Assembly (NCBI RefSeq): GCF_025698545.1
Contig: NC_068571.1
Coordinates: 37,977,733-38,041,732, forward strand
Length of the DNA: 64,000 bases
Direction of reading: 5' to 3'
DNA from: Gossypium raimondii
Taxonomy: Eukaryota; Streptophyta; Magnoliopsida; Malvales; Malvaceae
Shown here: one piece after another, positions 37,346 through 49,492 of the stretch
Position numbering within the stretch: the first letter of the stretch is position 1
Layout of the letters: the number at the start of each line of letters is the position of its first letter
Position numbers and translations under genes: made by a program
Notes under the pieces: generated by a model
The model's database searches: none
What the model saw: the letters and a program-made list of their open reading frames with translations, nothing else
What the model was told of the DNA's origin: nothing

Positions 37346-38019
37346 CTTGTAATTTACAAAAAAAAAAAAAAGGAAACCAAATTGTATTATCTTTTTAAAT
37401 TTTTGTTGTAGAATCTAAAATCTCTAATAATCAAGCATGAGATCACTTGTATTTAAAATAATAAAGCATAAGTCAAATTTTAAAATTTCTTGTGAAGCTA
37501 AAACAATTAATTTTCAATATCTAAAATTCATACTTACAAAAAAAGAATAAATCGAAAAAATTCACAAAGCAAAATAAATAAATAAAATATTTTAAAATTT
37601 TCAAAATCAATTAAAGTAAACATGAGATAATTTGGAATTATATTTTGAAATATGTCAAAATTTGTTGGGGGTAAAAATGAAGTTGGTGGTCCACGAAAAC
37701 CCTAGTGTTTATGAACATCAGATGTTGTTTCTGAAGGAGCAGAGTCATCTTGTCGTCATAACTGATACAGTGGTCCTTTATCCTTTGATCATCACCGCAT
37801 TATATTGTTTCATTAAGCTCTTTTATTTAGAAGGTTCATTAATTAAAACATCAAACAGTAGGTGAAGAAAACATCCCATACAGTTAGCCAGCAACACTAT
37901 TACAAACACAAAAAGAATCGAAATTGAAGATCTCTCTGATCGGAGGACTAAAATAGCCACTATCCAAATCAGCCATAATTTTTGCATTGTTGTTGTCTTC
38001 TCTAAATGAGTGCTTATAT
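37346..38019. other. Gene-free stretch
   Basis: AT-rich sequence. The ORF at 37632-37865 has no recognisable domain. Confidence 0.5.
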
Positions 38020-38580
38020 CACGGGTCGCAGATTAAAATTCATGACGAATGTACATAGAGCGTTTCATGGAGATTAATTGATTAAATGAGACTTATTTGA
38101 CTCACTTATATTGGCTCGATTTATGAAATATATGAAAAAGCTCATCTACTTGAAGTCTTGGTAGTCCAGTGAAACATTCCGATAAAACTAAAGTTACCAG
38201 AGTAATTATTGTAAATCCTAAAGGATAAGAATGTATAGAGTTTAAATCTCTTAAGACTCTTGACTCTCATCTTGTAGATAAGCACTAATCTCAATAGTTG
38301 ATGTAATTCAATTTATATTGTTGGATCTGGGGGAGCTCAACTATAAAATAGAGGTCTTCCCCTTCATTTGTAATAATCTCATGGTTCTTTATTCTTAAGT
38401 TAAAAAATATTTGAGAGCATTTACTCAAATACTTGGTGTGCATTGTTTTCTTTTGGCTTTTCAATTCTTCTGAACTCCTTTGCCTTTTGAGTTTGCTTTT
38501 ACTATATTTTGGTGCCTTACAAGAATTTTTGTGAGAAAATTGAAATACTCCTTACCTAGTCCAATTGTCAAACCCGAGTA
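38020..38580 (+). mobile_element. Copia-like LTR fragment
   Basis: A TATA-type box TATAAAATAGAGG at about 38344 precedes a pyrimidine-rich block and the phrase GAGCATTTACTCAAATACTTGG (about 38414-38435), the usual U3-R-U5 texture of plant copia LTRs. Ends were not defined. Confidence 0.4.
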
Positions 38581-38798
38581 ATAGAGTGTTACAGAAAATT
38601 ACGAAATATTTATACGCAATTCAAAACTCAAAATTTCAGTTCAATATTAAGTTGTCACATATGAACAGATATAACATGCAATACAACCGAATTCGGGTTT
38701 AAGTCGAGCCTACGAAAGTTTTGGATTAACCTGGTATCAATCATGGATCAATTTGAAGCAAATACAAAAAAGATGGAATATTTTGTAAACAGGGGTCA

Positions 38799-39981
38799 TG
38801 TAACAACCCGATAGTCAGGGGTGTCGGAAAGTGTATTCTCAAAACTCCGTTTCCGTAAATCAAACTAGTAAATATTTATTAAAAATATTTACAAAGCTAG
38901 TTGTGTAGTTAATTAGGTCTTGGTTAAGAGAATTTGCTTGAATTAAGAGTAATTAGGTAAAAAGACTAAATTGCATATAGGATGAAAGTTGAATTATAGA
39001 TTAAAGAAAAATTAAAAGGACTAAAGAAGCAATTATACTATTTTTTATTAATGAGGCGACAAATTTAATATATATTATTATATATATATATATATTAAAT
39101 TATACTTACTTAATTATTAAGTATATATATATTATAATAAAAAAAAAAAAGAAATACAAGCAAAACGAAACAGAAAGGAAAAGAAAGAAAAGAAAAGGGA
39201 AAGAAAGAAGGAGACGAAGGGCTTTAATAGGGAAATTAATTGAAATGACACTATAATTGATATTGGATGATATTGTATGTGGAATGAAAATGAGATAGTG
39301 ATTTGAAATATGGATTGAGACACATGAATTGTGTATTCATGAATTGGATATGGAATGAACAATATTGTTGTTTAAATTATATGTGTATCATATTGTGAAA
39401 AGTTATTATATAGCAAATGATGAGAATTGAGTATGGTATGAAATAATGTATTCATGAATTGAGTATTGCATGACTGATGCCATTGTACGAAATATAGTTT
39501 TATATGTGAATAACCATTTATATAGCAATTATGCGAATTAGGATATTGTTTAACAAATGAAAAATAATAGTTATGATACTAGGCATTAATATGTCATTAT
39601 AATTTAATTGTGCCTATTATATTATCTTATCTTTAAATATTCAGATTATAGAAATACCACTGAGTTTTTACTCAGCGTACGGTTTTGTTTTCCGTGCGCA
39701 GATTAGGTACAGTGATTTTGAAGAGTTGTAATTGAGGTTGTGAGCATCCATCTCATCACATCTTTAAGTGCCAAGAGGGTATGTTTCAAAATTTTGAATA
39801 GAATGGCATGTACATTAGAAAGGTCAAGTGTGTTCCAAGTAGTAGGGACTAAAATGTAAGTTATAAAAATTTATTTTTTTTAGGTTCAAATATATTAGTG
39901 ATTAGCCAAAATCACTTTGGCACCAAATGTAATATTCCTATATCAGGTTCCTTGGGTCGAACCGGGCATAGGGGTGTTACA
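38799..39981 (+). mobile_element. Solo gypsy LTR with GGTCA target duplication
   Basis: It starts TGTAACAACCCGATAGTCAG and ends GGGGTGTTACA. The flanking pentamers are both GGTCA (38794-38798 and 39982-39986). The length is 1183 bases and there is no internal region. It is inserted in sequence that leads on to a gypsy primer-binding site at 40253, so it probably sits within another gypsy LTR. A purine-rich tract at 39139-39220 and a (TA)n-rich palindrome near 39070-39135 lie inside. Confidence 0.88.
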
Positions 39982-40252
39982 GGTCACACAACTGTGTCCC
40001 CCGACCGTGTAAAATGCTGAAGTTGTCTTGAGCTAAAGTCATACGGACGTGAGAGCAAACCGTGTAACTTACTGTAGTCGTGTGGGTCAAAAGTGCAATT
40101 AATCAAAAATTTTCACATGGTCATGTCGTTGGGTCGTGTAACAGGTTGTGACATGTGCTTTCGAGAGTTAGGCTAATTTAGGAGGATTTGAAGCTAAGAA
40201 ATCGCCTAAGGCTGTACGATTTGCCAGACTTAAGTTTTAGCTCTATGACAGT

Positions 40253-40264
40253 TGGTATCAAAGC
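40253..40264 (+). other. Primer-binding site of a gypsy element
   Basis: TGGTATCAAAGC resembles the initiator-methionine tRNA complement (TGGTATCAGAGC) with one change. It lies two bases after CTATGACA, which would be the end of the 5' LTR, and about 40 bases before the gag remnant. Confidence 0.75.
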
Positions 40265-40291
40265 TAAGGTCCGAAGGCGTCGGTTGAGATA

Positions 40292-40562
40292 ATGAAATGA
40301 GTAGATGAGCAGATTGAGCCTAAAGAGACCCGTGGTGGGGGCAAAAAAGCTAGTAGTTTGGGGGACATATTGTCAACTTTGGAAAGCAGAGTTGCCAAAC
40401 TTGAGGGCTCCATAAGTGATATAAGGGAGATCCCTGAGGAAGTTGATGGGCATACCATAGGGTTGGAATCGAGGCAAGATTAGATCAAGGAACAAGTGGT
40501 AGAGACCCTTAGTGTTAATGTGGATACGATGCAAGGGGTCCTCAATACCGTTGTAGGCAAGT
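40292..40562 (+). pseudogene. Gypsy gag N-terminal remnant
   Basis: In the frame of 40301 the translation is a coiled-coil-like gag start: KKASSLGDILSTLESRVAKLE, then VETLSVNVDTMQGVLNTVVGKL, as in cotton gypsy gag proteins. Stops occur at 40298-40300 (TGA) and 40481-40483 (TAG). The fragment ends near 40562, where it abuts a copia gag on the other strand. Confidence 0.7.
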
Positions 40563-41100
40563 TGATCATACTCATGGTTGAGTCCAGCTAAAAAATCATA
40601 GACTCATTCCTTTTCAACAAGTATTTGGAACTTAATAGCATCTTAAGCATAATCTGCTTGAAAGTCTTGATAGTAATCCAACTCTTGCCACAACCCATTA
40701 AGATTAGCATAATACTGAGAAATTGACATATCACCTTACTTTGTATTATGGATCTTATTTCGTAACTCAAATATTTGAGCGTCATTTCCCACTTGTGAAT
40801 AAATGAGAGTAGTTGCACTCCATATTTTTGTCGTGATGTCAAACAATAAATATGTTTTAGAGATGTGTGTTTGCATCGAGTTGGTTAGCCAAGACATGAC
40901 AAGTGACTTTTCTGAATCCCACAATTTGGATGTAGATTCGCCAACAACATGCTTCTTATTAGCACCCCTAATATAGCCTTGGAGGCCTCTAGCCTTGATG
41001 AACAATAAACATGATCGAGACTAAGCAAGATAGTTGTTTCCTTCAAGTTTGATGTGGCTAATTTGTAGAGACGGGTTGTCGAAACTTATGACTTTTTTCA
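40562..41100 (-). pseudogene. Copia gag remnant (UBN2/gag-polypeptide type)
   Basis: One minus-strand frame reads SFDNPSLQISHIKLEGNNYLA, stop, SRSCLLFIKARGLQGYI, then IFELRNKIHNTK, stop, GDMSISQYYANLNGLWQELDYY, and ends VYDFLAGLNHEYDQ. This is the typical copia gag order. The first stop (TAG at 41021-41023) replaces a Trp expected in YLAWSRS; the others replace Gln, Glu or similar positions. The frame is otherwise continuous. It breaks off at the junction with the gypsy gag. Confidence 0.85.
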
Positions 41101-41800
41101 TCTGTTGATATCATTTTTAAGAAATGAAAATGAAAAAAACTCCAAAAAAGACAACAACCAACAAGAGAAAAACCAAGAAATAAAAAATCTCAAAAATTTC
41201 AACCTCACCAAATCAAGAAATTTTTAAAGAGAAAGGTCAGAATATAGCTTCAAGATCGACAACAATGGCGAAATGAACAAACTCCGCCGAAGTTAGCGTC
41301 ACGTGCCGACGCGTAGAGGAACAACAGCGGCTAACAGAGTTGCATGAGGCTCATGCAAATCTCTTTTAGACACCGGCTTCTAGGGTTTTGTTGGCGATGG
41401 AGTTCCAACTCCTTTAAGACCAATGGTGAGAAAAAATAACAACCTTAAGGGGTTGAGCACCAATTTGGGGATTTTTCTAAGGTTTATGCTATTTCAAAGA
41501 AAATCGAAAAAGTGGTCCGTAAATTAGGATAAAACCTTTGGTACCATGATGAAATTAGATATTTGAGGGATTAATTTTATAGGGATTTGAATAATCTCAC
41601 TCATTTATGAAAAGGATGATTACTTAGGTTATTTATATAAAGAGAAAAACCTTATCTAAGGAAAGAAATAATATACAATCCATAATATCATGTCTATCTA
41701 ATCCTTAATTAACAATAATAGAAAGAATCTTTGTAGTCAACATTTTAGACTATCGACAATTAACAATCAAGGTTGTCAACAATTTATTAGAACCTTGCTT
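41101..41800 (-). mobile_element. Copia leader, primer-binding site and part of its LTR
   Basis: Read on the minus strand, CATCATGGTACCAAAGG at about 41539-41555 resembles a PBS region, and upstream of it (higher coordinates) is a TATA-bearing LTR stretch with CTTTATATAAATAACC at about 41626-41643. The gag remnant follows in the correct order, so this is the 5' end of the same copia element. The outer LTR boundary was not found. Confidence 0.5.
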
Positions 41801-42529
41801 ATAGAAATTGAGATTGAATCTCTTGCATTTCCAAAACAAATACAAGTTATTTATCCGAAAGTAGATTTTTTATTCTTTTAATAGATGCATCTACAAAATA
41901 ATCCCATGTGAGCTATCAAATCATCACTTGTAGTTTGTGAGATTACTCTTTTAAATAATTAGTTTAAGAAGAAAACTTTTATATGGATTTTAGACAATTC
42001 TTTCTAATTTTGGTGAGTTTATTTTTCAGGTTTTTAATGCTTCTGTGTGCTAAATTATCAATGTGAGTATTAGAAAAGCTTGTTATTTATACATATAAAA
42101 TGGTTTAGTAGAATTAATTATTAAATGCCTCCGGTTAACAGTTAAACCATATCTTTTGAGAACAAAGCTTTTGTATATGTATAATGATAGGATATTTTAC
42201 ATGAATCGACACTTATTCGCATCATGCCAATAAGTTATGATAAATACTCCCTATTACAATTGGATTTTGGTTAAGAGCTAAATGCAACCTATTTTAGAAT
42301 TTTTCGAATGTGCAATTTAAGTTCATGTTGCCCCATCACAATGCACAAAATGGGTATTTAAAGAAAGTTGGGTATATATATTAATTATGGATATCTTTTT
42401 ATTATTAAATATTTTGATTGAATCGGAGATTCAAATATGATGTGATTTATTACTATTTTTATTTGATAGTTTTCCCAATATTAGGGGATATAAATAACAA
42501 TTGGATGAAATAATTCCTTAGAATGAATT
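41801..42529. other. Gene-free stretch between copia remnants
   Basis: AT-rich, with no open frame and no defined repeat ends. Probably retroelement debris. Confidence 0.45.
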
Positions 42530-43760
42530 ATCATTATCTAGATCCTCATAGAAAGAAATTTGAACCAAAAGTTCAAAAGATAATTCACTTTATTGCAAGT
42601 TAATTGCTAGATGCATTTACTGACCAAATGAGAACAACCAAGTGTTATATACCAAATGATGTTTTGAAGTCTCAATAGGACAATCTATTAGAACAAATGA
42701 AAGTATTGCATGCCTGAAGCATAGAAAATCAATTGGTTCCAAAGATGAAAATTCTTGTAAAACAAAATAAAAAAATCTAAATGGTTATATAGTGGAATTA
42801 GCTCCTGATCAGGCCCAAGACATAATTAATCATTAGAACTCTAGAAGAGATTCAGGTACCTAAAGATGAAAATTGTGAAAATAAAGAAATCTTGATAAGT
42901 TACGTCAATACGAAAAACTATGGAACCATGAACATGAAAACTTGTCAACAATGATTTTGCAATGTTGAAGTAATGAAAAAAAAATGAGGATATTGAATAA
43001 CTTTGTTGAGAAATATAGATATGAAGTAGATTGACCAAAATAGAAAAACGCAATTCAAATAAAATTAAATTTGTGAAGTTTTTGACTAATAGTTCAAACA
43101 TCTAAAGGTTTGGGGTACAAATGAGTAGTTTTGTGAAAACAAAATAAGGAAAAAATTAAATTTTTTTGCTAAGTCTCAAAGATAGATATAATATCCTTTT
43201 GTGGTGGATGCAATAAACTTTAGGTATCTTATTGATATAGCAGTTCATGAAAGATTTGACATGCGTCTAATGTTTATTGTTACAATATTTTATATAAAAC
43301 ACTACATAGTGAAGTTTATATTTAGAATGGTAGAAGCATATAGAAATTAACGTGAAATTGTTAAATATATTTGCCTAAATATTTAAAGATTTGATTGGAA
43401 CATATGTATTATCATACAAGGATGATGATCAAAGTTGATTATGATTATTGTTGGAACTCTAGAAGAGACCAAAATATATTTTCCCAAAATTATTCCCCAC
43501 TCATGACTTTTAGAAGAATGATGATATAAATGTTTATAAAATCATTTGAAAAACTAATATCCAATATTGGGATAAGTAGGATATAAGATATTATGCGATG
43601 TTGTCATAAGTGGGAGTAAATATGTGTTGTACTCTTTTTCTCTTAATTGGGATTTTATCCCACTGAGCTTTCCAGATAAGGTTTTTAATGAAGCAACATG
43701 TCATGCGTATTATAGACATTTGTACTTTATCTTAGGTTGTACTCTATTTATTCTTTATTT
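42530..43760 (+). pseudogene. Highly degenerate copia pol, 3' part
   Basis: In broken frames one can still read FEPKVQKIIHF followed by DAFTDQMRTTKCYIPND, then TLEEIQVPKDENCENKEILISYV, the linker before the copia reverse transcriptase, and later ILYKTLHSEVYI. Stops and shifts are so frequent that no domain survives. The end, around 43620-43700, has the copia LTR phrase GGGATTTTATCCCACTGAGC and GGTTTTTAATGAAGCAAC. Confidence 0.6.
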
Positions 43761-44934
43761 TACAATAAGTTCATAATTTTAATCTTAATATTATAATAAT
43801 TTATATTATTTAGATAAAAGAAATAATTTAAATATATTCATTTAAAATGAAAATTTATTTGGAGACAAAATTGAGGATGAAACAAATTTTACTATTTTTA
43901 ATATTAAAACCATTAAATTAAAATTTCCTTGTAATGTTGAATGAATTAAGTTTGATGAAGCTTCCAGATCCCTATGATCATTAAAATTTCAGTAACTTCA
44001 CCTACTTGATATTATGTAAAACCAGTAAACTTTTACCAATTAATCTCTTATTCATAACATTTAGGTCCAAGTCCACTTTAATTAAACTTTCATCTACACC
44101 TTCTATCATTAGTTCCAATTTATCGACCCATCATTCAAAATTTCAAACTCAACATGGTCATACAAAAGCTATAAATATATTCATACAAGAAATAACATTT
44201 AGTACATTGTTACGGGAGTTTTGAGATCTCGTATCTAGGGTCAAGAATTTATCAAAATTCATAATCTTTAACACGTTTAATGCTTCTTCTTCTTTTAAAA
44301 TTTCTTTCTCCATTCATATTGGGTTTAGTTACCTACTTTGATTTAATTAATTTTAATCTTTTGTTTTTCAAATTGGTCAATTTTTAGTCTTTGTATTTTT
44401 TAATTTTAAAATTTTAATCCTAACCAAATAGTAGATTTAGCCCACATTCTATGACTGGATCATTTTATTTTTAAATTTCAAATTTTCATTCTTAATGTAA
44501 ACAACATCTGTATAATTTATTAATTGGCTTTTTGTGAGTATTATATGGAAATAGTAAGTTGACATGACATTGCACATGCGATAATATGTTTGCAAAGAAC
44601 GAACTTTTGAAAATATCATAACTTATTGAATTCAATAGCTACCATTTGGTTAAGACTAAAATTTTAAAATTGTAAAAATATAGGAACTAAAAATAATCAA
44701 ATTAACATAAATAGACTAAATCCACAACTTATACATAGTAGAGGTACTAATAACAAAATATAACCTTTGTACAAGTCAACTTTTTGAATAATGTTTTTTA
44801 AAATGTATTTATTTTTAAAAAATCAAAGATTAAATTATATTGAAAAAGCATTTTTTTATCAATTATGACATACGTGGGTAGAAAAAATTATGTAACAAAT
44901 TTATAAAAAATTTATATAAGAAACAAATGTGATT
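43761..44934. other. Gene-free AT-rich stretch
   Basis: No gene is supported. The ORF at 44006-44224 shows no domain. Segments around 44340-44480 and 44640-44760 share phrases in inverse orientation (TAGTCTTTGTATTTTT... and AAAAATATAGGAACTAAAA), suggesting a decayed hairpin MITE. Confidence 0.45.
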
Positions 44935-45040
44935 TTGGTTGAAATGGTAAAGTTGAGAAAAGGAAGGTTTTAAGATCTTGAGTTCAAATCTCATCATATA
45001 TGCATGTGTTTTTCTAAATTGTACATAAAATACCCTTAAA
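44935..45040 (+). mobile_element. tRNA-like SINE remnant
   Basis: GGTTGAAATGGTAAAG (A-box-like) and GAGTTCAAATCTC (B-box-like) are spaced about 35 bases apart. The copy is more diverged than the ones at 33015 and 37239. Confidence 0.4.
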
Positions 45041-45361
45041 ATTACGTTTTAGCTGAGACCCGATTGAGAGTGACATCAACTCAATCAAAATTTTAAATAA
45101 TAATAATATAGATATAGATGTTAATGATATCATAATGATTTGAAACTTTAGATGCATAATAAATAATTATATTACTAAATCTAATGATTGATTTGTAAAA
45201 TATTAATCATAAAAAAACTATATAAATGGTCATCAGCTTGTTTTGGTCATTTAACTTGAATTTTTTTTAATTTAGGCACTAACGTTTGGATTCGTTCTTG
45301 TTTTGGTTATACACGGTTAATTTGATAATAGAAAGCTTTTTTCTAACTGGTATAATAACAC

Positions 45362-45488
45362 ATTTAGTCCTCAACACTTACATATTCTATCAATTTGATC
45401 TTAATTCTAAATAATTCAATAAATTTAACCTTTTTAGGAAGTTTGAAGATCAAATTGATAGAATTTGTAAATGTAAAGAGTTAAATTT
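45362..45488. repeat. Short inverted repeat
   Basis: TTCTATCAATTTGATCTT near 45383 pairs with AAGATCAAATTGATAGAA near 45444, and the outer parts ATTTAGTCCTCAACACTTAC and its counterpart at 45460-45487 also pair. It is a MITE-like hairpin within a larger AT-rich region (45041-46326) that has no gene. Confidence 0.65.
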
Positions 45489-46326
45489 AACCCTTAACTG
45501 TTGGTCGGTCGTTGATTGGCTGTTGACCTTATAAATTTTTTTATTGTGAACACATATGGATTGAAGTGCAATGTGGCACAATCTAATTGGGCTACATTTC
45601 AATCAGTTTTTTTTAAAAACGGTAGTGGAATGAAATGGTAACAAAATGTACCAATCTGAACCAAAAAACTCAAAAGGGGAAATGATGATTTAAGGCTAAA
45701 ATATAATTTAGATAAATTACTTAAAAAGTTGGAGGCTCATTGATTTGTCCAAATCAACATAAAAGAAGCAACCAACTCTTCAACTCTTTACCAAACTTTG
45801 CAACCCTATTTTCAGTTTCAAGCAAATATTGAAAGCTGTGAAGGACAGAAATCTTGCCCACTTAAATTTAGCAAACTTTTTTTTTTAAAAAGAATAAAAT
45901 AGAATTGTAGCGAAGAGAGGAGACGGAGGACAAAATTATTTGGAAAGCCATCAACCGCTAGTCGATATTCGACCAAGACGATAGGGTGTTTGTGAAATTT
46001 TGTAATAGAAAAAGGATTTTTTTTTTACATGGTAGTTGTTACTGTGTTTTTGGTGTTGGCCATGGTGCGAACACTTTCTATGTAAATTGTGTGAACCAAA
46101 GTGCTCCTCAACTATTAATGATGCCACCTTGTGAAAGTCTTTTAACTTCTTAATTGCTTCAATCAGTAGATACCCATTTTGGATGAAGACAAGCATCACT
46201 TTTCGTAAGCAATAGTGATTTTCTCTTTAACGTCAACTTTGATATCAATGAAAGAAATGAAGCATACTCTCATTATGGGGAAAAATGTTCTCAAACAAAT
46301 TATTATCGTTCTTGAATAAAGTTTTA
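45489..46326. other. Gene-free stretch
   Basis: No supported coding region; the minus ORF 45951-46199 shows no domain. A T-run lies near 45880. Confidence 0.45.
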
Positions 46327-46453
46327 AGGTGAGTTTACCTGCGGTTAGTGTAAAAACAGCGGTGGCGGTGAGATTCAATATTGTAGCGTGAGACAAAAAG
46401 TAAGCTAAACGCACCGCACCGCACCGCACCCAATCGCCCATCCAAACCCACCC
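46327..46453. mobile_element. Small MITE flanked by TTA
   Basis: A 127-base GC-richer island with ends AGGTGAGTTTACCTGCGG and, from the other strand, GGGTGGGTTTGGATGGGCG, flanked on both sides by TTA (46324-46326 and 46454-46456). It carries a GCACC-type repeat (CGCACCGCACCGCACCGCACC region). TTA duplications point to the PIF/Harbinger group. The terminal repeats are imperfect. Confidence 0.5.
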
Positions 46454-47607
46454 TTATTCGATTGGGATTCTCTTATCCCTTTCTATATATAAATTATATA
46501 GGGTGTGCCCCTCCCCTCGCTCTTGGTTGGATTAGAATGTGTTTTTTATTAATAAATGCTATTTATGTTATTTTTATTCAATCAGGATTTTGTTATCTCT
46601 TTCTATAAATAAATAACATTGGTAGAGATTTTTACATAAGTTTTTACACTTGAGTTTCATATATTGTTATTTTGCCAAGTAGTGAGAATTTATTTTCTAA
46701 GAATAAATTATAATTTCTGAAAAGTACAATTTCTACTGGTTTCTATTAAGAGAATTACTTTCCTACAGGAAGTAATTAAACTATTTAATGTTTTGTGTTT
46801 AGTTCGTGTTACTCGAGCCCACACTCAACGCAATTCGAGCTATAAACATAGTGGCGAAGGTCATTCGGTTGAAAGCCAAGAACAATACAAATCCGCCTTG
46901 CACAAGGTAGATGTACTTTTCGAAGAAAAAAATTCATTGCTATAAATATCATAAATCGAATTCCACTGTTCTTAACTGAATTTTTCCAAAACAACAACAT
47001 AAGAAACAAAATAAGACTTGTTCATAATGTGGAAATATGGGACATAATTGTCATACTTGTAATCACTTTAATCTTAAAAGGAAGAAATGGAGGAATGGAG
47101 GATTTTGGGTTGATAAAAATTTTGATGAGGCATCAACTTAATCTTGCTTATATTACTTTACTCTTACTCTATTTATATCACACATTTGTTTATATTGGCA
47201 ACATTGATACACAACACTTTTCGTCAATTGGATAATCTTAATGGAGATTGATATACATCATTAGTTGTAGGTTTTAAATCATCATTTATATGTGTTTGAA
47301 GTTACTCCATCAATTCTCTCAATCATACCTCACAAATATAAATGGAAATTAAATTGTGTAACCAATCTTTTAATGTTTTTACTATTTGGTGTTGTTTCAC
47401 TACCACTTAGACCAAGATGCTGGAAATATCAACTGTTTTTTTTTACAGATTTAATCAAAGAATTTGATTTAAATCCTAATTCTACTAAGTTTTCTGAGGA
47501 AAATATATGCAATTATCATTGAATTAAAATGCTTGGTTTTTTTAATAAAATGCTTGTTTTATTAGTCAACAGTGTTCTACATGAAAAAAAAAATTAATAT
47601 AACAATT
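46454..47607. other. Retroelement debris, no intact gene
   Basis: TTATTCGATTGGGATTCTC at 46454 recurs in diverged form at about 46575 (TTATTCAATCAGGATTTTG), both followed by CTTTCTATA(T/A)ATAAAT, an LTR-like duplication about 120 bases apart. Near 47010-47060 a reading frame gives CSxCGNMGHNCHTC, a CCHC zinc knuckle of a retroviral-like gag in which the x is a stop codon. The ORFs at 46809-47009, 47029-47235 and 47292-47522 are not recognised as genes. Confidence 0.45.
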
Positions 47608-47973
47608 TTCGGTAAAAGTGCCATGAAGGTTCTATATTAGGGGTTTGTCTCTCTATCAAAAATAGGTAAATTAGTCATTGTACGTTAGATTGAAGAGCAA
47701 ATTGGTCATTTATGTTAAAATTTTTATTCATTTGTACTGTTAAAAATTGATGTAGCTAATAGAATAACTAAATAATGACATGTGGCATGCCATGTGTACC
47801 TCATGCTGATGTATGAAGACCAGTTTTTAACAGTAAAAATAGATGAAATCTTTAATAGAAGAACTAGTTTGCTCTTTGATCTAACATATAAGGACTAATT
47901 TACCTATTTTTTAGTAGAGGAGGTAAAATGCAATTAAACTCCTAATACAAAGACTTCCATAGTATATTTACCA
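47608..47973. mobile_element. Hairpin MITE, nearly full palindrome
   Basis: The arms pair around an axis at about 47790 (GGCATGCC). Matching phrases include AAAAATAGGTAAATTAGTC with ACTAATTTACCTATTTTT, AGATTGAAGAGCAAA with TTTGCTCTTTGATCT, and TACTGTTAAAAA with TTTTTAACAGTA. Elements with this wording are common MITEs in cotton-like genomes. Confidence 0.8.
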
Positions 47974-48176
47974 ATAATTAAAAAAAAAAAAGGACTAACT
48001 TTTTGGTGTAGCCCTAAAGTCAAAAGAAATGGGAATTAATTTTAGTGAAGAGAATCCGTCTTTTTTGCATTGAAAGGGACATAAAAGAAACAAAGTGCAT
48101 AGCAATTATAGGGAAATGATGGAAGATAGAGAGAGTACCAAAGTAATATCATATTTCATAAATAAAATAATAATAA

Positions 48177-49492
48177 TTAAAAGTAGTCCTCAGTCCTTCC
48201 CTTGAACCCAATTTGTCCAAGTGTAAGAGTGATGAACAGTCCCAAGTGCCATAATACCAACCACAACCTGCTCATTTATCAAGGTTAATGTAATTGATTT
48301 TTTTGTTTTTATTGAAACCAATATTAAGAAAATAAATCAAACTTCTCCTTCTCCATGCCTTTATAGGGATGATAAATCTTTCCAATTAAGATGTTGGGTC
48401 ACTGACAAAAGTGAATATTAGATTCAAAGTTTAACTTTAAAAGTTAATTGATTATTGATTCAATTGGTATTGGTATTGGTATTGTTGTTAGTGTAGGAGG
48501 ACGTGGGTTCGAGTGCGTTGAAGCGTATTATCATCCTATTTAAAGGTTGACGAGAAGCTATAATTAATTTTAGACATTATATCTAAAAGAAAATATATGA
48601 TAAAAAAATTAATGAAAAAAATTCAAATTCAATTGGTTTGGGTTATGTCTCCAAAAAAATTTTGGTTCCATGGTCTAATGGTCAGGCCCCTACTGAAAAA
48701 TGGGCTAAACTTGTCTACAAATTATGAACCCAAAGTACAAATGGCATTGAAAAATCTATAGCAAAAGAAAGAGTGTAAAATATACTTACCAAAACTGAGA
48801 AGTAGGAGGAGGAGGAGTAGGGAAGTGAGCAAGCTCGGTTCCAATGCTCTCAAACAAAAGCCCCGTCAAGCTCTTGCCATTGATTGCCGGTATGCTTGAC
48901 GGAGCAATCCATCCGATCAGCCCAAATCCTATTACGTTGAAGTCCCTACGCAGCCAGTCCCTCTCAAAGCTTCCCATTATCCAATCACAACTAACAATTT
49001 AATCCCTCGAAGCATCATATTAATACTCACAAATCAACATTTTACTGTCACAACTTACCATGTGAACTTTCCCCCGCAAGCACCGGCCAGCCTCAAAGGG
49101 TTCCTACCCCTCACACTTGATTTCAAAAACCCTGCAATCATACATTCACTCACTTAAAACTCAACACAACTAAAAATACAGTTTACAATTATATCAACCA
49201 ATTATTGGTAGCATTAAGTTAAATTTAAACTCACCCACGCATGTTTTACACAGGTGAAACTCATATTTGAGAGCTCAGAATTCTTGAAAATCTCAAATTT
49301 ACCATTGAGTCGAAAAGTGAGACAAAATGTATGCCATTGTTTTACGGTATTTTACGAATTTGGGTCTCACTGTTCATGATAAAATAAAAAAAGTGTACCT
49401 GAAGAGAGGCAGGTGTTGTTCGGTGGGGATGAGAAGGAGGTGGCGCTGCCGAGGCGCACGACGGTTGATGGGCTTGAAAATGTAGCTGCCAT
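48177..49492 (-). CDS. PSAO: Photosystem I subunit O (PSI-O)
   Basis: Four minus-strand exons: 49399-49492, 49059-49131, 48790-48969 and 48177-48267, with GT-AG introns, give 438 bases and a 145-residue protein. The first ~50 residues are Ser/Arg-rich (MAATFSSPSTVVRLGS) and form a chloroplast transit peptide. The mature part is FERDWLRRDFNVIGFGLIGW, APSSIPAINGKSLTGLLFES, IGTELAHFPT and FWLWLVLWHLGLFITLTLGQ, ending FKGRTEDYF, which is characteristic of PsaO. Two membrane spans are predicted at about 66-83 and 115-135. PsaO sits in the thylakoid at the PSI edge near PsaH/L and takes part in LHCII docking during state transitions. The transcript start and regulation are not evident; no break is seen. 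Confidence 0.95.

Noticed and set aside
47029-47522. Two hydrophobic plus-strand ORFs
   Set aside because: No domain and AT-rich composition; the better reading at 47010-47060 is a broken zinc knuckle in another frame.
48663-48686. GGTTCCATGGTCTAATGGTCAGG, like the first third of a plant tRNA-Gln
   Set aside because: The anticodon and T-arm do not follow, so it is at most a tRNA 5' fragment or a SINE head.
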